From Trichoplusia ni (lineage: Eukaryota > Arthropoda > Insecta > Lepidoptera > Noctuidae), in NCBI RefSeq assembly GCF_003590095.1, contig NC_039502.1, positions 4,503,753 to 4,567,752 on the forward strand: DNA of 64,000 bases, in the 5' to 3' direction. A program made the position numbers and the translations under genes. The notes beneath the pieces are model-generated. The model had not been told where the DNA came from. It saw only the letters and a program-made list of their open reading frames with translations, and made no database searches. Shown here piece by piece: positions 23,303 to 34,318 of this stretch. Position 1 is the stretch's first letter. Every line of letters begins with the position of its first letter.

Positions 23303-23314
23303 TGCGCACGCGCA
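23303..23314. promoter_or_regulatory. Perfect NRF-1/Ewg-type site
   Basis: TGCGCACGCGCA matches the palindromic NRF-1 consensus in an otherwise AT-rich area. A TCAGTT initiator-like motif follows about 50 bases downstream, then an ATG at about 23382 opening 32 codons up to a GTAATT. This could be a housekeeping-type promoter, but the transcript is not otherwise supported. Confidence 0.3.
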
Positions 23315-24134
23315 GACTAACACGATTGTATGTTATGGTGTCTCACATAATTGTCAGTTGTCTGAAGGTAGAAAGTCGTGATGACACACTTGCCTCTTTC
23401 CAAGATTCTGATGTATACAGATTTGTTAATAACTATTAAATCAAACCTCTCACTGGTAATTAATATTGTGTAGTTGGTCAAGACTTAAATTGAGTAAAAG
23501 AGAAATATTAATAGACTAATTATTATTACACGACTACTGCAAAGCGGGAAGAAAATATTTTTTGATCGAATTTCTCAAATTGAGATAATGGATGATTGAT
23601 ACATTCATGAATTTTTTATTGAGCTTGTAAAAATAGAACTGCAAAGGCCTCAGACCTTACTAATCTTCAACAGACAAGTTTATCTGTGTTTTTCTTTTCT
23701 TTCACTAAAAAGGTTTTAAAACAAACGTTATCTACGATATCACGAATAAGTACGATTTCGACAATATTGCGTGCGCCCCTGAAAAGCGCGTGTGAGCAAA
23801 CCTCCGCAGAAGTAATAACAACGTTACATTCTCAAACCATTTTAATATGAACGGCGGTCAAGATCACAGCATTGTGTATAACAATAATATTATATCACGT
23901 AACATGTTATTTGTTAAGTCAGCGAACAAGAATACGTGAAACGGTGTGAAATTGTATCATGTAAGTGTATTTGACTTGATAAAATCTAATTAGTCGATAC
24001 GTATTTATCCTTAAAGATTATATACAAACTTGTGTGACGTGTCTTTTCAGTACCCATCAATTTCGCATTGTTGTATAAACATATCCAAAATTCTTTATTT
24101 TTCTTTTTTATTAGAAAAATAAATGAAAGAAAAA

Positions 24135-24260
24135 TCCAAAATATGTGATCTGTGAATGAGTCTAGCTACCACGCTTTATGCGATATAACCTAGTAACAGA
24201 CGGTCTAACGGACAGGCAGCGGAACCTTAGTATTACCGTCCCGTGTTACCCTTTTTGTTT
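24135..24260. repeat. Repeat C fragment, copy 1
   Basis: Shares 'GGACAGGCAGCGG' and the neighbouring GATATAACCTAGTAACAGACG-type order (a 'TGAGATACAGCTTGGTGACG' equivalent) with 36800-36900. Interspersed moth repeat, class unknown. Confidence 0.4.
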
Positions 24261-24854
24261 ACAAAACCCAATAAAAATAACAAAACACCACATTGAAAAC
24301 TGACCGTATTTTGATTAACCGGTGTGAACCTTCAGCGCTCAGCCAACACAATTACTTATTCGATAACACGTTATACAATGCTAAGGTTACAACTAATATA
24401 AAGGATGTTATACAAAACGCATCCGTTGATGTGGCCTTAGCCCACGCTAATGACCGCTTCATTAAGGTGCACTTGATATAAGTACTCACTCGTAGGTTAT
24501 AAAGGGCTGTCTTGAATTTGCGATCAGTTTTTGCTCTTGATAGCGTCACTACGTCTGTATTTCTCAGATTGAATATACGACATGTAATAAACTCTTGTGT
24601 ATGCCATATCTAAGAAGCTTAAGTTATAGAAGTTAAACTAAGAGCTAGAAGAAAACATGGCAAAATCGAAGTTATGGTCAACCAAGGCAATATCTATAAA
24701 TGGAGTAATTAGAATGTGTAGCCAAGAAGAGGAAAAAAAGGATAGAGAACGCAAAGAAGTTTGGTGACCAAACAATTGGCATAAAAACTATATTGTACTT
24801 ACATATTACACATTACAGAACTACATTGTCTGGACCTTAAAATAGGCGATGACC

Positions 24855-24915
24855 CCTGAGTTTGTTTCGACGTTTCTTGTCAGGGTAGCCAGCTAAGAAA
24901 TGTCGACTCCAGCTA
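24855..24915. repeat. Inverted repeat within a dispersed repeat
   Basis: CGACGTTTCTT (24868-24878) pairs with AAGAAATGTCG (24895-24905), 10 of 11 bases, with a 16-base loop. The CGACGTTTC word also occurs in repeat A, so it is probably repeat-derived. Confidence 0.45.
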
Positions 24916-25168
24916 GCTTAAAAAAATGACATGTAAAAGTGATAACGTCTATCCTATTTGCAGAATAAATTATTTCATTTCATTATTTCGTGACATAACC
25001 GCGGGTGTGTTGCAGGAGATGACGCTCTACGTACATTGCGTTTTTACGCTTCTACAACCATAACAATATCACTTGAAAACGTGGTGGTAGTCCCTCTCAT
25101 CTCATGCCGTAAGAGACAGGAAGAATAGAGAAAACTCTTAAACAAAAACCTAACCAGTTATAATATTA

Positions 25169-25452
25169 TCTATACTAATATATAAAGCTGACGAGTTTGT
25201 TTGTTTGTTTGAACGCGCTAATCTCAGGAACTACTGGTTCAAATTGAAAAAATCTTTTTGTGTTGTATAGACCATTCACCGAGGAAGGTTTTAGGCCATA
25301 TACCATCACGCTGCGACTAATAGGGGCGAAGATACAATAAATAAAATAAAAATATAGAAAAAACAGGGAAAATTATGCATCTTCGGTTTCCGTTCAAAAA
25401 TTCCTAACTTATATCTTCTAACCACGCGGACGAAGTCGCGGGCAACAGCTAG
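25169..25452 (+). mobile_element. Non-autonomous Helitron-like element, copy 2
   Basis: 5' TCTATACTAATATATAAAG after A, and 3' GGGCAACAGCTAG before T. Contains the family body: AACGCGCTAATCTCAGGAAC, then CACGCTGCGACTAATAGG and CCACGCGGACGAAGTCGCGG. Best preserved copy at 284 bases, with a longer A-rich middle than copy 1. No coding capacity. Confidence 0.85.
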
Positions 25453-25827
25453 TACCTGATATAAATAATGTACCTTCAGTTCAACACCTGCAGTCAAGCG
25501 CAAATTAAACATTAGTACTTAGTACTAACAATGGCTTCACAGAGGCTTGTGTAGCATCCTAATGAACTGGAACGGAATTTTAATTATATGAAAGAAGCGA
25601 ACAAAAAGTCATACTTCAATGTAAATGTATGGGTTAAGTGTTATGAATAATTAGCTACTTATTTTAAAACCTACTTTGGCGTTATATGATGAAATCGGAG
25701 TGCAGTGGAGTTCGTTCACTTGATTCTTTGCTTCATAGCATGAATGCTTAGGAAAGGTTGAAAGGTAGGTGAATCGGGAAGATGACTTTTGTAACTGAGG
25801 TACGAAAAGTGCTACTTAGTAGACTAA

Positions 25828-25965
25828 GGCCCGATTTTTCAATCGTCAGATAACTTTTATCTGAGGAATAAATATGGTTGTTTGACATATTTTCTATACA
25901 AAAGCTATCAATACGTCAAACATATTCGTCGAATAAAAGTTATCTGACGATTGAAAAATCGGCCC
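25828..25965. mobile_element. PIF/Harbinger-type MITE, 138 bp
   Basis: Terminal inverted repeats of 33 bases (25828-25860 and 25933-25965) differ at one position and start GGSCCGATTTTTCAATCG. They are flanked by the direct repeat TAA (25825-25827 and 25966-25968). A three-base TAA/TTA target duplication with GGG/GGC ends is diagnostic of PIF/Harbinger elements. No coding capacity. Internal arms continue the pairing weakly (GTTTGACATA/ACGTCAAACA). Confidence 0.85.
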
Positions 25966-26019
25966 TAATTTGAATAAATTGGAATTACTTTTTTGAATCT
26001 AGCCCACAGATGAATTGAA

Positions 26020-26208
26020 ATGGCAGCGACATTTGATCGGATTTCGTGGCAGAGCCTTAGAGACCATGCCCAGAAATACACCGAAATAGGCTCTCAACAT
26101 AAAAACATTCGTTCCAATATTTATCACAAAACAAATAACTGCAATTTAACAATTTTTCTCCGCGAGATAGCAGACGTCCAACAATCACACGTCAAATCTT
26201 ATCAATGA
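26020..26208 (+). CDS. Small ORF of coding-like composition, 62 codons
   Basis: ATG at 26020 in good context (GAAATGGCAG) opens MAATFDRISWQSLRDHAQKY... and ends with ...DVQQSHVKSYQ and TGA. Composition is mixed and hydrophilic with no low-complexity runs. There is no clear donor inside the frame and no family is recognised. It starts only 54 bases right of the MITE, so it might belong to a longer decayed insertion, or be chance. Confidence 0.3.
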   Translation: MAATFDRISWQSLRDHAQKYTEIGSQHKNIRSNIYHKTNNCNLTIFLREIADVQQSHVKSYQ

Positions 26209-27419
26209 TGTGACGTGTAAGCGATAAATCTTCTTTCTTCATAGGTACTTGTAGATAATGATATCTAAACTCTATGGGAAAGTCGGATCTTGCTTAATCT
26301 GAAATGCTTTGAATTTTGGGACAACCGACGTCATATCAAAAACATTACGAAATATTTCTCGATTTGAGAATTTTTTCCCGATTATTTGAAACATGTGAGT
26401 GGACTACTGTTGTACATGGTTGTAGATACACATATAACGTTCAACTTTCATGGCCAACGGTTTTAATTAAAGTACTTCTTAATCATTGATAGGCATAATA
26501 TTACCACTATATCAACATTTATATAATTGGTGCTAATAGACCATTTAACAGCAAAAAAGTTGTGTTGCTGATTAGTCCATCAGACAGATTTCTAAAAAAA
26601 TATCTGAGTAATATTTTTAACCAAAAAATAAGGCGGGAGATGGTAGGGGACACAGTAAAATATATTTTTTTTATTACGGTAAACACACTTAGCATTTCTG
26701 TTACAGTAAATACACTGCCTCTCATAAACACCAAAACTTTCCTTAACCGACAATATCATCAGTCCACTTGCCTATAATGAAACAGCTTTCTCTAAACATC
26801 TAGGAAATGCAAAATTCTCCTCTGACCAGGCCTAGATAACTATGATTCAAGCCAACAATACTGATAGGAGTATTTACGATGACAATGTTGTAAACTCCAA
26901 GCAATGTGCGCATTATGTCATTATGTACCCGTTGTAAGTCAACTCAGGGTAGCGATTGTATCTAACAATGAGCGGAACTTGTTGGGAGATTGTGGATTGA
27001 AAATAATTTAAAAAGGTTGGGGAAATTTTACGTTGTGATTCCTGACACCTTAAAGTTTCAGGAGTTTGTTTTTCGTTGCTTAGTTGAGATTCGTTCTTCC
27101 CATGCTACCCTGTACATACGGAGGTATCGGGGACTATCGTATCCTAATGACTGAAAGTTTCTTTTATTCTTGCATAGCAGTGCTGTTCTACTACAGGTCT
27201 GCTCTACTCTCCGATTAAATAGCCATTATTTATTCTAGAATAACAGTCGCTGACGCTGTGTTGTTAACTCCCTTTCTAGCTATTTCTGATATCTCGCTTA
27301 CTGATACAATTTTTGTCAAAGCTTGTCAAACTTATCCTTATATCTCCACCCAGATCTTTACTTAGCGAATCCTATTTTGCTATTTAAAGTTATTTTTGAA
27401 TGACACAATTCATTAATAA

Positions 27420-27693
27420 TCTATACTTCTATACTCTATACTTATACTTACTAATATATACAGCTGAAGAGTTTGTTTGATTGTTTGTTTGAACGCGCTA
27501 ATCTCAGGAACTACTGGTTCAAATTGAAAAATTCTTTTTGTGTTGAATAGACCATTTATCGAGGAAGGCTTTAGGCTATAAAACATCACGCTGCGATTAA
27601 TAGGAGCGAAGATACAATGGAAAATATGGCCTTCTGTTCAAAAATTCCTAACTTATAACTAACCAGGCGGACGACGTCGCGGGCAACAGCTAG
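27420..27693 (+). mobile_element. Non-autonomous Helitron-like element, copy 3
   Basis: Ends in GGGCAACAGCTAG before T. Its 5' end has expanded CTATACTT-type units before ACTAATATATACAGCTG. The hairpin reads GCGGACGACGTCGC, which makes a longer perfect stem than in the other copies. Confidence 0.75.
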
Positions 27694-28127
27694 TTTGTCC
27701 ATAATTGCTGTGATTTTTGGCAAATGCCTTAAGCAAATGCTTAAGCCTTGTACTCTTTAGGGTATAACATGACAACTTCATCATATTTTTCATATCTAGC
27801 TATAATCTTTTCTACAGTTTATTGACGTATAAATATGCATGTACAATGTATTTACCTTGACGTCTGGCGTATTGTGATTGAACATCAAGTACGTTACGTG
27901 GGAACATTTGTAAGTGGCGCTAAACGACGATTTAACTGAGATTGTGGTACAGCGTGGGAGGTGGTTCAAGTTGAAGGAGGATGGGATATTAGAATAAATG
28001 TATTTTAGTGTTGAAGTTTATTATCAATATCAATCTTTTAGCTTTTATTTGGGAATGAGACAATTTCCTTACTTGGAAATAGCAATGCGAACCTTTTTAC
28101 CTCTTTGATTCCTCTCGCTTTGAATTG

Positions 28128-28245
28128 AGAGGAAGGCAGTGTGAGACTTTCACTGACTGAAACCCATACATGTTTCCTCCTTTGCCCATTGTTCACTTGG
28201 GCCGCGGTATCTCTTTCGGACAATCCTGCTGGCCGCAATGTAAGA
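28128..28245 (+). mobile_element. Repeat B, copy 2
   Basis: GTGAGACTTTCACTGACTG, then CATGTTTCCTCC and TTTCGGACAATCCTGCTGGC, in the same order as the copies at 9.6 and 49.3 kb. No intact coding frame. Confidence 0.55.
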
Positions 28246-29395
28246 AACTTGAGCGCAGGCTTTGACTCTTTCTCAGACTGTATTACCATCCCTTTCTTGC
28301 TAAATTCGACAGCACGAATAGATGACTGGTTGAGATCACCACGCCAAACACACTGAAGCGAGTGTGATCCACAAATGCTTGTCCGAGTTTAGGTGTCTTT
28401 CTACATTTGAAAATTTGCCTTTCGATTTATGTATCCAACCAAAGAGTCTGAAGTATTCAGTTTGCCTACTTTATTAATAACTTGTAATTAAAGTTAAATT
28501 CGCTGTCTCAATATTTAATTAAAAGAAAGTTGACCTTAATAACCTGCGGCCTGCTATAAACTAATAGCTATTAATTAAAAATCAAAAAGCGAGCTAATTA
28601 ACTCGTAAAACATATTTTGTCGTCAATAGCAATAAAAATTCTCTTAGCAATTAACACGCGTGACAAGTGACAATAAATACGATCTTTGATGTTTCTGACG
28701 GACGTAGAATTGCTACTAATTATTGTTTATAATTAAAAGCGATTTCACTATAATAAACCAACAGTATATAACAATTATAAGCCAACCTTGTTTTCTATCT
28801 GGTCCGGTGTGGCACTCCAAAGGTATGCAAGTGCATGCCTCGAAGAGTATTCCGAACTTTATAGAGACTTGACTTATTCGGGACATTGGTTAAACCTTTC
28901 CATTTAAAGAAAACGTATGTTTGAGATAGGAATTCTTTCCCAACCTACTGAGAAAAAGGTTAAACAGACAATACAAGCAAATTACTTAAACAAGTAACAA
29001 ATAATGAACTCCCGCGCATACCTTATAAGGCCTAAATATCAAACGTAGGTAAGTATCGTGGGTATGTTTCCCAATACTTTTAATTAACGTCATCAGAGAT
29101 ATACATGAAATCAATCATTTAAATGTCAAATACATTATACTTAGCACTCCTACATGTGCTCATATTAGCGGCTTTATCCTGATGCAACTGTTGTAAAGGT
29201 ACGCTCACACTAAAAACATTTATTAAAACGGTAACGGTAACGTTTTTATTAAGTGCATAGCACCTGTCTTGTTATGACTAAAATGTAGTTTCCAGGAAGT
29301 CGCTTTGTTTTTGACTCGGAGTGTACCAAAAAATTGGTGAAGTTTAATTGCTTCTTTTAACAGAAGCAACAGGCTTCAACTGCTTTATCGGACCA

Positions 29396-29679
29396 CTAGC
29401 TATTGCCCGCGACTTCGTCTGCGTGGTTAGAAGATATGAGTGATGGCTTCCGTTCAAATTGTGTAAAAACCAGGGAAAATATATAATTTTCCCTGATTTT
29501 TTTCTACATTTTCCATTGTATCTTCGCTCCTATTAGTCGCAGCGTGATGGTATATAGAACAAAAACTTTCTCGATGAATGGTCTATTCAAAACAAAAAGA
29601 TTTTTCAATTTGAACCAGTAGTTCCTGAGATTAGCGCGTTCAAACAAACAAACTCTTCAGCTTTATATATTAGAATAGA
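29396..29679 (-). mobile_element. Non-autonomous Helitron-like element, copy 4
   Basis: Reverse orientation: the plus strand reads CTAGCTATTGCCCGCGACTT at the left after A, and ...TTTATATATTAGAATAGA before T at the right. So the element's 5' TC and 3' CTAG ends and the A/T insertion site are all kept. 284 bases. Confidence 0.85.
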
Positions 29680-30270
29680 TGTAGATAATAGCTTCACTAT
29701 CGTTTTTACTTATTTATTGTATGTTCCCAGCATGAAAAAGTACTTACTAATCCACACCTTACTGTTATCAAACTCTTCTGCAAAACTGAAATTCTGTCGA
29801 ATTGTGCAACGTTAAAACGAGCAAATGTTCGCCTCTATACAAACATTAGCATTGCGAATATTAACACAAATGTGTGTCTACCTTTATATATTTTTAAAGC
29901 TGAATCTTAAAACATTAGTACCTTGGGTTTTAAGACAAAATAAACAAACGTCGTTCTTGTAAGTGTTTGTTTTGTTTTAGTTTAACTGCAATCCTTTAAT
30001 GAATGAGTCTTGACAGTTTGTTGATAATAGTGGGTTTGGTGTAAAGGGTATTGCTCAATACAGCGTGGTAAATATGCAATAGTAAAGATATATGACTTGA
30101 TAAATTGTCTTTTTTTATCTTCTTTACGTTATACTGGGTTTTTAGAGGTACAACAGAAATAAAACTTATTTTGAAACAACCTCCTTTCGATATATAAGTA
30201 TTGTATTTAGCTCTCGTCCTCTCCACTTAGTTCTGTGGAATACTGTAAAGATTACTGCACCAAAAAATAG

Positions 30271-30552
30271 TCATCATCATCGGCCTAGCCTTTTCCCAAC
30301 TATGTTGGGGTCGGCTACCAGTCCAACCAGTTTCAGCTGAGTACCAGAGTTTTACAAGGAGCGACTGCCTATCTCTGCTGTCAAAGATGTAGGAATAACA
30401 GCCGGGACCCACAATTTAACGTGCCTTCCGAAACACGGAGGAACTCGTTATGACAAAGATGGTCAGCCATCTACGGACCAACCGCCTCAAGCATAGCTTA
30501 ACCTGTGATCGAATAACTTATGCGGTTATAGCTTAGCCACGAGCTCCTCTAA
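30271..30552 (-). mobile_element. LINE/SINE copy with (ATG)n tail and target duplication
   Basis: Same family as 18278-18620, with an internal deletion of the CCTCCTCAACCCAGTTACC segment. Flanked by CACCAAAAAATAG (30258-30270) and CACTAAAAAATAG (30553-30565), a 13-base duplication with one mismatch, next to the ATG-repeat tail. This is the signature of target-primed reverse transcription. Confidence 0.85.
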
Positions 30553-31017
30553 CACTAAAAAATAGTACATTTATTAACTTATTAAATTATTTTTCCTGTA
30601 CTTAGATTTAAGAAGGACACTATTATACATCATGCTCTAATGTCCTCACATTACAAAATAGACGCAATTTAAATAGCTCCTTGAAGAAATACCTTATTTG
30701 AAATGCACCATCTAAGTCGTGACTTCAAATTAGTGTGGGTACACAATAAAAACAAATGACTTCGCGTTTTAAATAAATCTTTACGAGCAAACGAAATTCT
30801 TGGAAAGGAACATTCGATACAGTTTTTATGAGAGTAACTTATGTGACTAGATGACGGTGTCTTTTACACAACTAAAATGAGGTTGCTGTCGAATTATACT
30901 TATGTATCCACATTTATATATTGCAGGTATTTTACAAGAATTTTGTAAGCCTTAAATAAGCTTCTTCATTTAAGATGATAAATAATGTTCATATGGCTTT
31001 GAAAATTGTTTTTTTTT

Positions 31018-31215
31018 AACCCTCTTCTCAAGAGGGGTCCATAACCCATAAAGGGGGTATCATAACTACAACGTGTCTGTTTGTCTGTGGCATCATAGTT
31101 TCCAAACAGATTAAGCGATTTCTATTGAACTTTTTAACGTGAATCATGTGCGAATGTTCTTAAACGGATTTGATTAAAAATTGACGAGCCAATAAACAGT
31201 TGTGGGCTCAAAGTT
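31018..31215. repeat. Repeat D, copy 1
   Basis: Begins with the hairpin CCTCTT-CTC-AAGAGG and includes ACGTGTCTGTTTGTCTGTGG followed by CATCATAG. The second copy at 39005-39140 shares the CGTGTCTGTTTGTGGCATC segment and the AATAAACAGTTGTGGG-like end. Confidence 0.5.
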
Positions 31216-31267
31216 TTGGGAGTTTTTATCTTTATTATATACAAAAACTTTAACTTCTGAAAGAAGT

Positions 31268-31417
31268 TGAAATGAAACTACTTGTACGGATTTTATCGCG
31301 GTTTAATTTTAGATTTTAGTTCCCGACGTTTCGAAACCTTTGCAGGTATCATGGTCACGGGCAGACTCTCCGGGTCAGTCTGCCCGTGACCTAACATTCG
31401 CGTAAACCTAAGAAACC
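31268..31417 (-). mobile_element. Repeat A, full-length insertion with 15-bp target duplication
   Basis: A 150-base insertion flanked by identical ACTTCTGAAAGAAGT at 31253-31267 and 31418-31432. The left 99 bases match 6028-6126 at 98 of 99. The right third holds a perfect 15-base inverted repeat, GGTCACGGGCAGACT (31353-31367) with its complement at 31377-31391, loop nine bases. No coding capacity. A 15-base duplication fits retroposition. On the minus strand the element would end in TTTCATTTCA, a possible short simple tail. Class unresolved. Confidence 0.8.
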
Positions 31418-31432
31418 ACTTCTGAAAGAAGT

Positions 31433-33175
31433 CTAAGAACAGCAACTGCCACCTTTCACCTATTCACAGAATCCCAAAGCTTAAGATTATTTTATTTAAG
31501 TTACCAATTGCGTCCTGTTTACTTTCAACTCTTAGTTCATCAAGGATGAACTGATTACGTGTCGAAAGTGTGTTTATTTGACAATTCTAAACAAAAACAT
31601 GTTAATAGAATCCTTTTTCTATCCTTTTACACTTGAAGTTGTAAACAAAACACTGTTTTGTTTGGACCAAGGAGTTAATCCTCTTTAATATAAAATCGTG
31701 TTTCTAACTTAATTTTAACAGGACCTATTTTCATTGAAACTCTCTGAGGGAAAAGGATTAATTGACAATATTGAAAGAGTCATCATTTTTTCGCTAGGTA
31801 TTGACCCTCAAATTTAAATAATAATTTCTACTAACTAAATAAGATATTAGAGGTATGTAATTTAAAAATGTTATAACCTTATTGCACTCACAATTTTTTT
31901 TTGTCTTACCATTTGTAAAAGTTGCATTTCAAATTAGTTAACTTCTGAGTGAACTGATATTCATCAATAACAGAAGATTAAAAATTGCTTCTTATATTGA
32001 AGATAAAAGAAACCAAACTATTAGACCATACCGCATTTTCTTTGATAATAATTCCCAATATATACCAACCACTTAATATCCTTAACTTGAACATTTATCA
32101 TAATGAAAGCTATTACTTTACTGGAGTAGTTCCGGCCGCGGGCTAGCGTGTGAGGAGAAACAGATGCTTAACAAACAAACGGCGATCGACATTAATTAAG
32201 TGTACGCTACCATCAATGGTGCCGCCGCTTGAAACATACGGGGGAGTAATTGTGACGGGTATGGTGCGATTTTTAAAGAGAATAGCTTTTTGAATAATTA
32301 ATTTTTAACTAAAGTATATGTGTGTCAGTCATTAAATATTATTTGTTTAATAGAGGAGGTTTTCCCACGTTTATTTATCGGGATATACCGACTTCTACAT
32401 ACCAACCGAAGCCCTAAATCATCATGTAAATCATGTCGCTGTGTCGATAAATATTGTAATAAACTACATAGATGGGCTGCTAAATAAATACTTATGAATC
32501 CGCCTCACAAAAGCTATTATAGCATCCTAAAATATTTATATAGTAATCACATTGCTGTCCTGCTGGTCTCAAATACACTTACATTCATATATTTAACTAA
32601 AGTGATTATTGGATTTTTAAACTTCAGTTATGGTTTTCGAATCAAGTCAATGTTAATATGAAAGTTAAAACATGATATGCTTACACTACACCAACAGATG
32701 ATGCAGGATATGCATGAAAAAGCAATATGAAATAGAATTGACATCATAGCATTTATTTTATACCAACGCATCTATCGATGCGCGGTTTCGTTCCGAATAT
32801 CAAACCGTGTGTTCCTATATTCGTTTTTGTTTTATTTAGTGCACTCGCTGTATGCCTGTAAAAATAAATGTTTGGAACTCACGAAGGGTGATCGCTTGGT
32901 CATAAAATTAACGATTATTAGCTGATAGATGCTTGCTCCAGAAATTTAAGAGTTTATTTCATACATTTTATTGCAGATTGGATTTATAACTTGTTTTACA
33001 TGTATTATGTATGTATTAATGTTGCTTATAGCTTACTTTATATGCTTTTGATGTAAGTTTATGATGTGTGAGGTTAAGTATGACTATTTCTTTTTAATGG
33101 TAGAAAAAAAATAGATAACAAAAGTAACGAGATTCGAACAAAACTAGATTTTTAGCGTTCCTATAATATACGAAA
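31433..33175. other. AT-rich DNA with a GC-richer patch
   Basis: No supported gene. The patch at 32125-32280 is distinctly GC-richer and contains ATTAATTAA plus CATCAATGGTGCCGCCGC. A 45-codon plus-strand frame crosses it without a recognisable domain. It could be a conserved non-coding element. Confidence 0.3.
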
Positions 33176-33251
33176 CTAGCTTTTGCGCGTGAATTTAGCA
33201 GTAGTTTAGCATAGTACGCAGACAGAGTTACTTTCGAATTTAAAATATTGG
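33176..33251 (-). mobile_element. Internally deleted Helitron-like remnant
   Basis: CTAGCTTTTGCGCGTG after A at the left, and GACAGAGTTACTTTCG then ATTTAAAATATTGG at the right, match the two ends of the element at 60375-60592. Most of the middle is missing. Confidence 0.55.
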
Positions 33252-34201
33252 TACCCACTAAATATTGCGTGTTTTTTAATATTTAATTATACAGGAAATG
33301 ATAGTGAAATTTAAAGTTAAGGTCACAAGCGAAACCTTCAAAAGATAACGTCATTTGAGACAAAATACGCATCAAACTGTATTTTATCTTAAAGCAATGT
33401 GCGTTTGATATTTAAATGAAATGTAGAGCCTTTTGTAGGCGAAGGACATTGCAACTGTCACTAGCACAGGTGTGACCTTAAAGCGGTTTGTATTGGACTA
33501 TATTATTATAATATACATTTATATATGAAATGTGTAGTTTATAAAATGTTGAATTAGTGTCTCAAAATTTATTGTAACCATTTTTAAAAGATTCGGACAA
33601 ATAACTTCAGTTTTAATTTTTTAACTTTTAAATGACTTGCCTTTAATTCTTTTTTATTTTAAACGTTTATCGTCTTTTATTTCTAGCCAAAATAAAAACA
33701 TCATACAGGTGTTAGATGTTACGCCAGAATTATGAACATTTTACCAGAAAAAACGTTACGAATGCTATTACTCGGTGAATCACTAACCACAAAAAGTGGC
33801 CATCAAATTATAATACAACCAAAAGTCAAACAATTTTAGGTTGTCTACAAAACAAGAATTACTTTAGACAGTTCCCAAAACTTGCACTCGATACAAAACG
33901 TGACCGTGTCAAAATAAGCAGAAAATCTTTATAAGTCTAACTCATACGAAAATAGACTCTACTGCTTTGCAATAAGGCCGTAAAAATGTATAAGTTTTGT
34001 CGTCTCAAACATGCAGACAACCGTTTCACGTACGAAAATGAACTCTATTGCATTGATATAAAAATGCTTCAAATTGCTTTCTGGTGTTGTTAGTGTCCTG
34101 TTTATTTCGAACTAGTAAATTAAACTTTACGTTTTAGAACATAAGGCCTTTATTGCTTTGTTAAAAAGTGATTCTCGTTTTCTGTAACTCAACCCCCCAA
34201 A

Positions 34202-34318
34202 TGCGAGGCAGCCAAGCGTGACAAGGAGCGGCTTCTTAAAGTTTCGTATGCAGGAGTCACCGAAGTGGAACGTGACATGGTCCCACGGGCGCAGGACATC
34301 CTTGAATTCATATACTGA
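34202..34318 (+). pseudogene. Coding-like fragment ending in a stop, possible terminal exon
   Basis: A plus-strand frame reads CEAAKRDKERLLKVSYAGVT, then EVERDMVPRAQDILEFIY and TGA at 34316-34318. Its charged, alternating composition and GC content are markedly unlike the surroundings. An AG at 34206-34207 would give a phase-0 acceptor after a C-rich tract (AACCCCCCAAATGCGAG). AATAAA occurs about 200 bases past the stop (34518), so a terminal exon with 3' UTR is possible. No family is recognised. It may instead be a piece of an old retroelement protein. Confidence 0.35.

Noticed and set aside
25015..25075. Plus-strand terminal exon after GTGTTGCAG
   Set aside because: Only 15 codons before a stop, no polyadenylation signal nearby, and moth-repeat words in the surroundings.
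26519..26777. Opposed 71-codon frames
   Set aside because: Low-complexity AT-rich sequence with a short internal repeat (TTACRGTAAAYACACT twice, 27 bases apart). No protein features.
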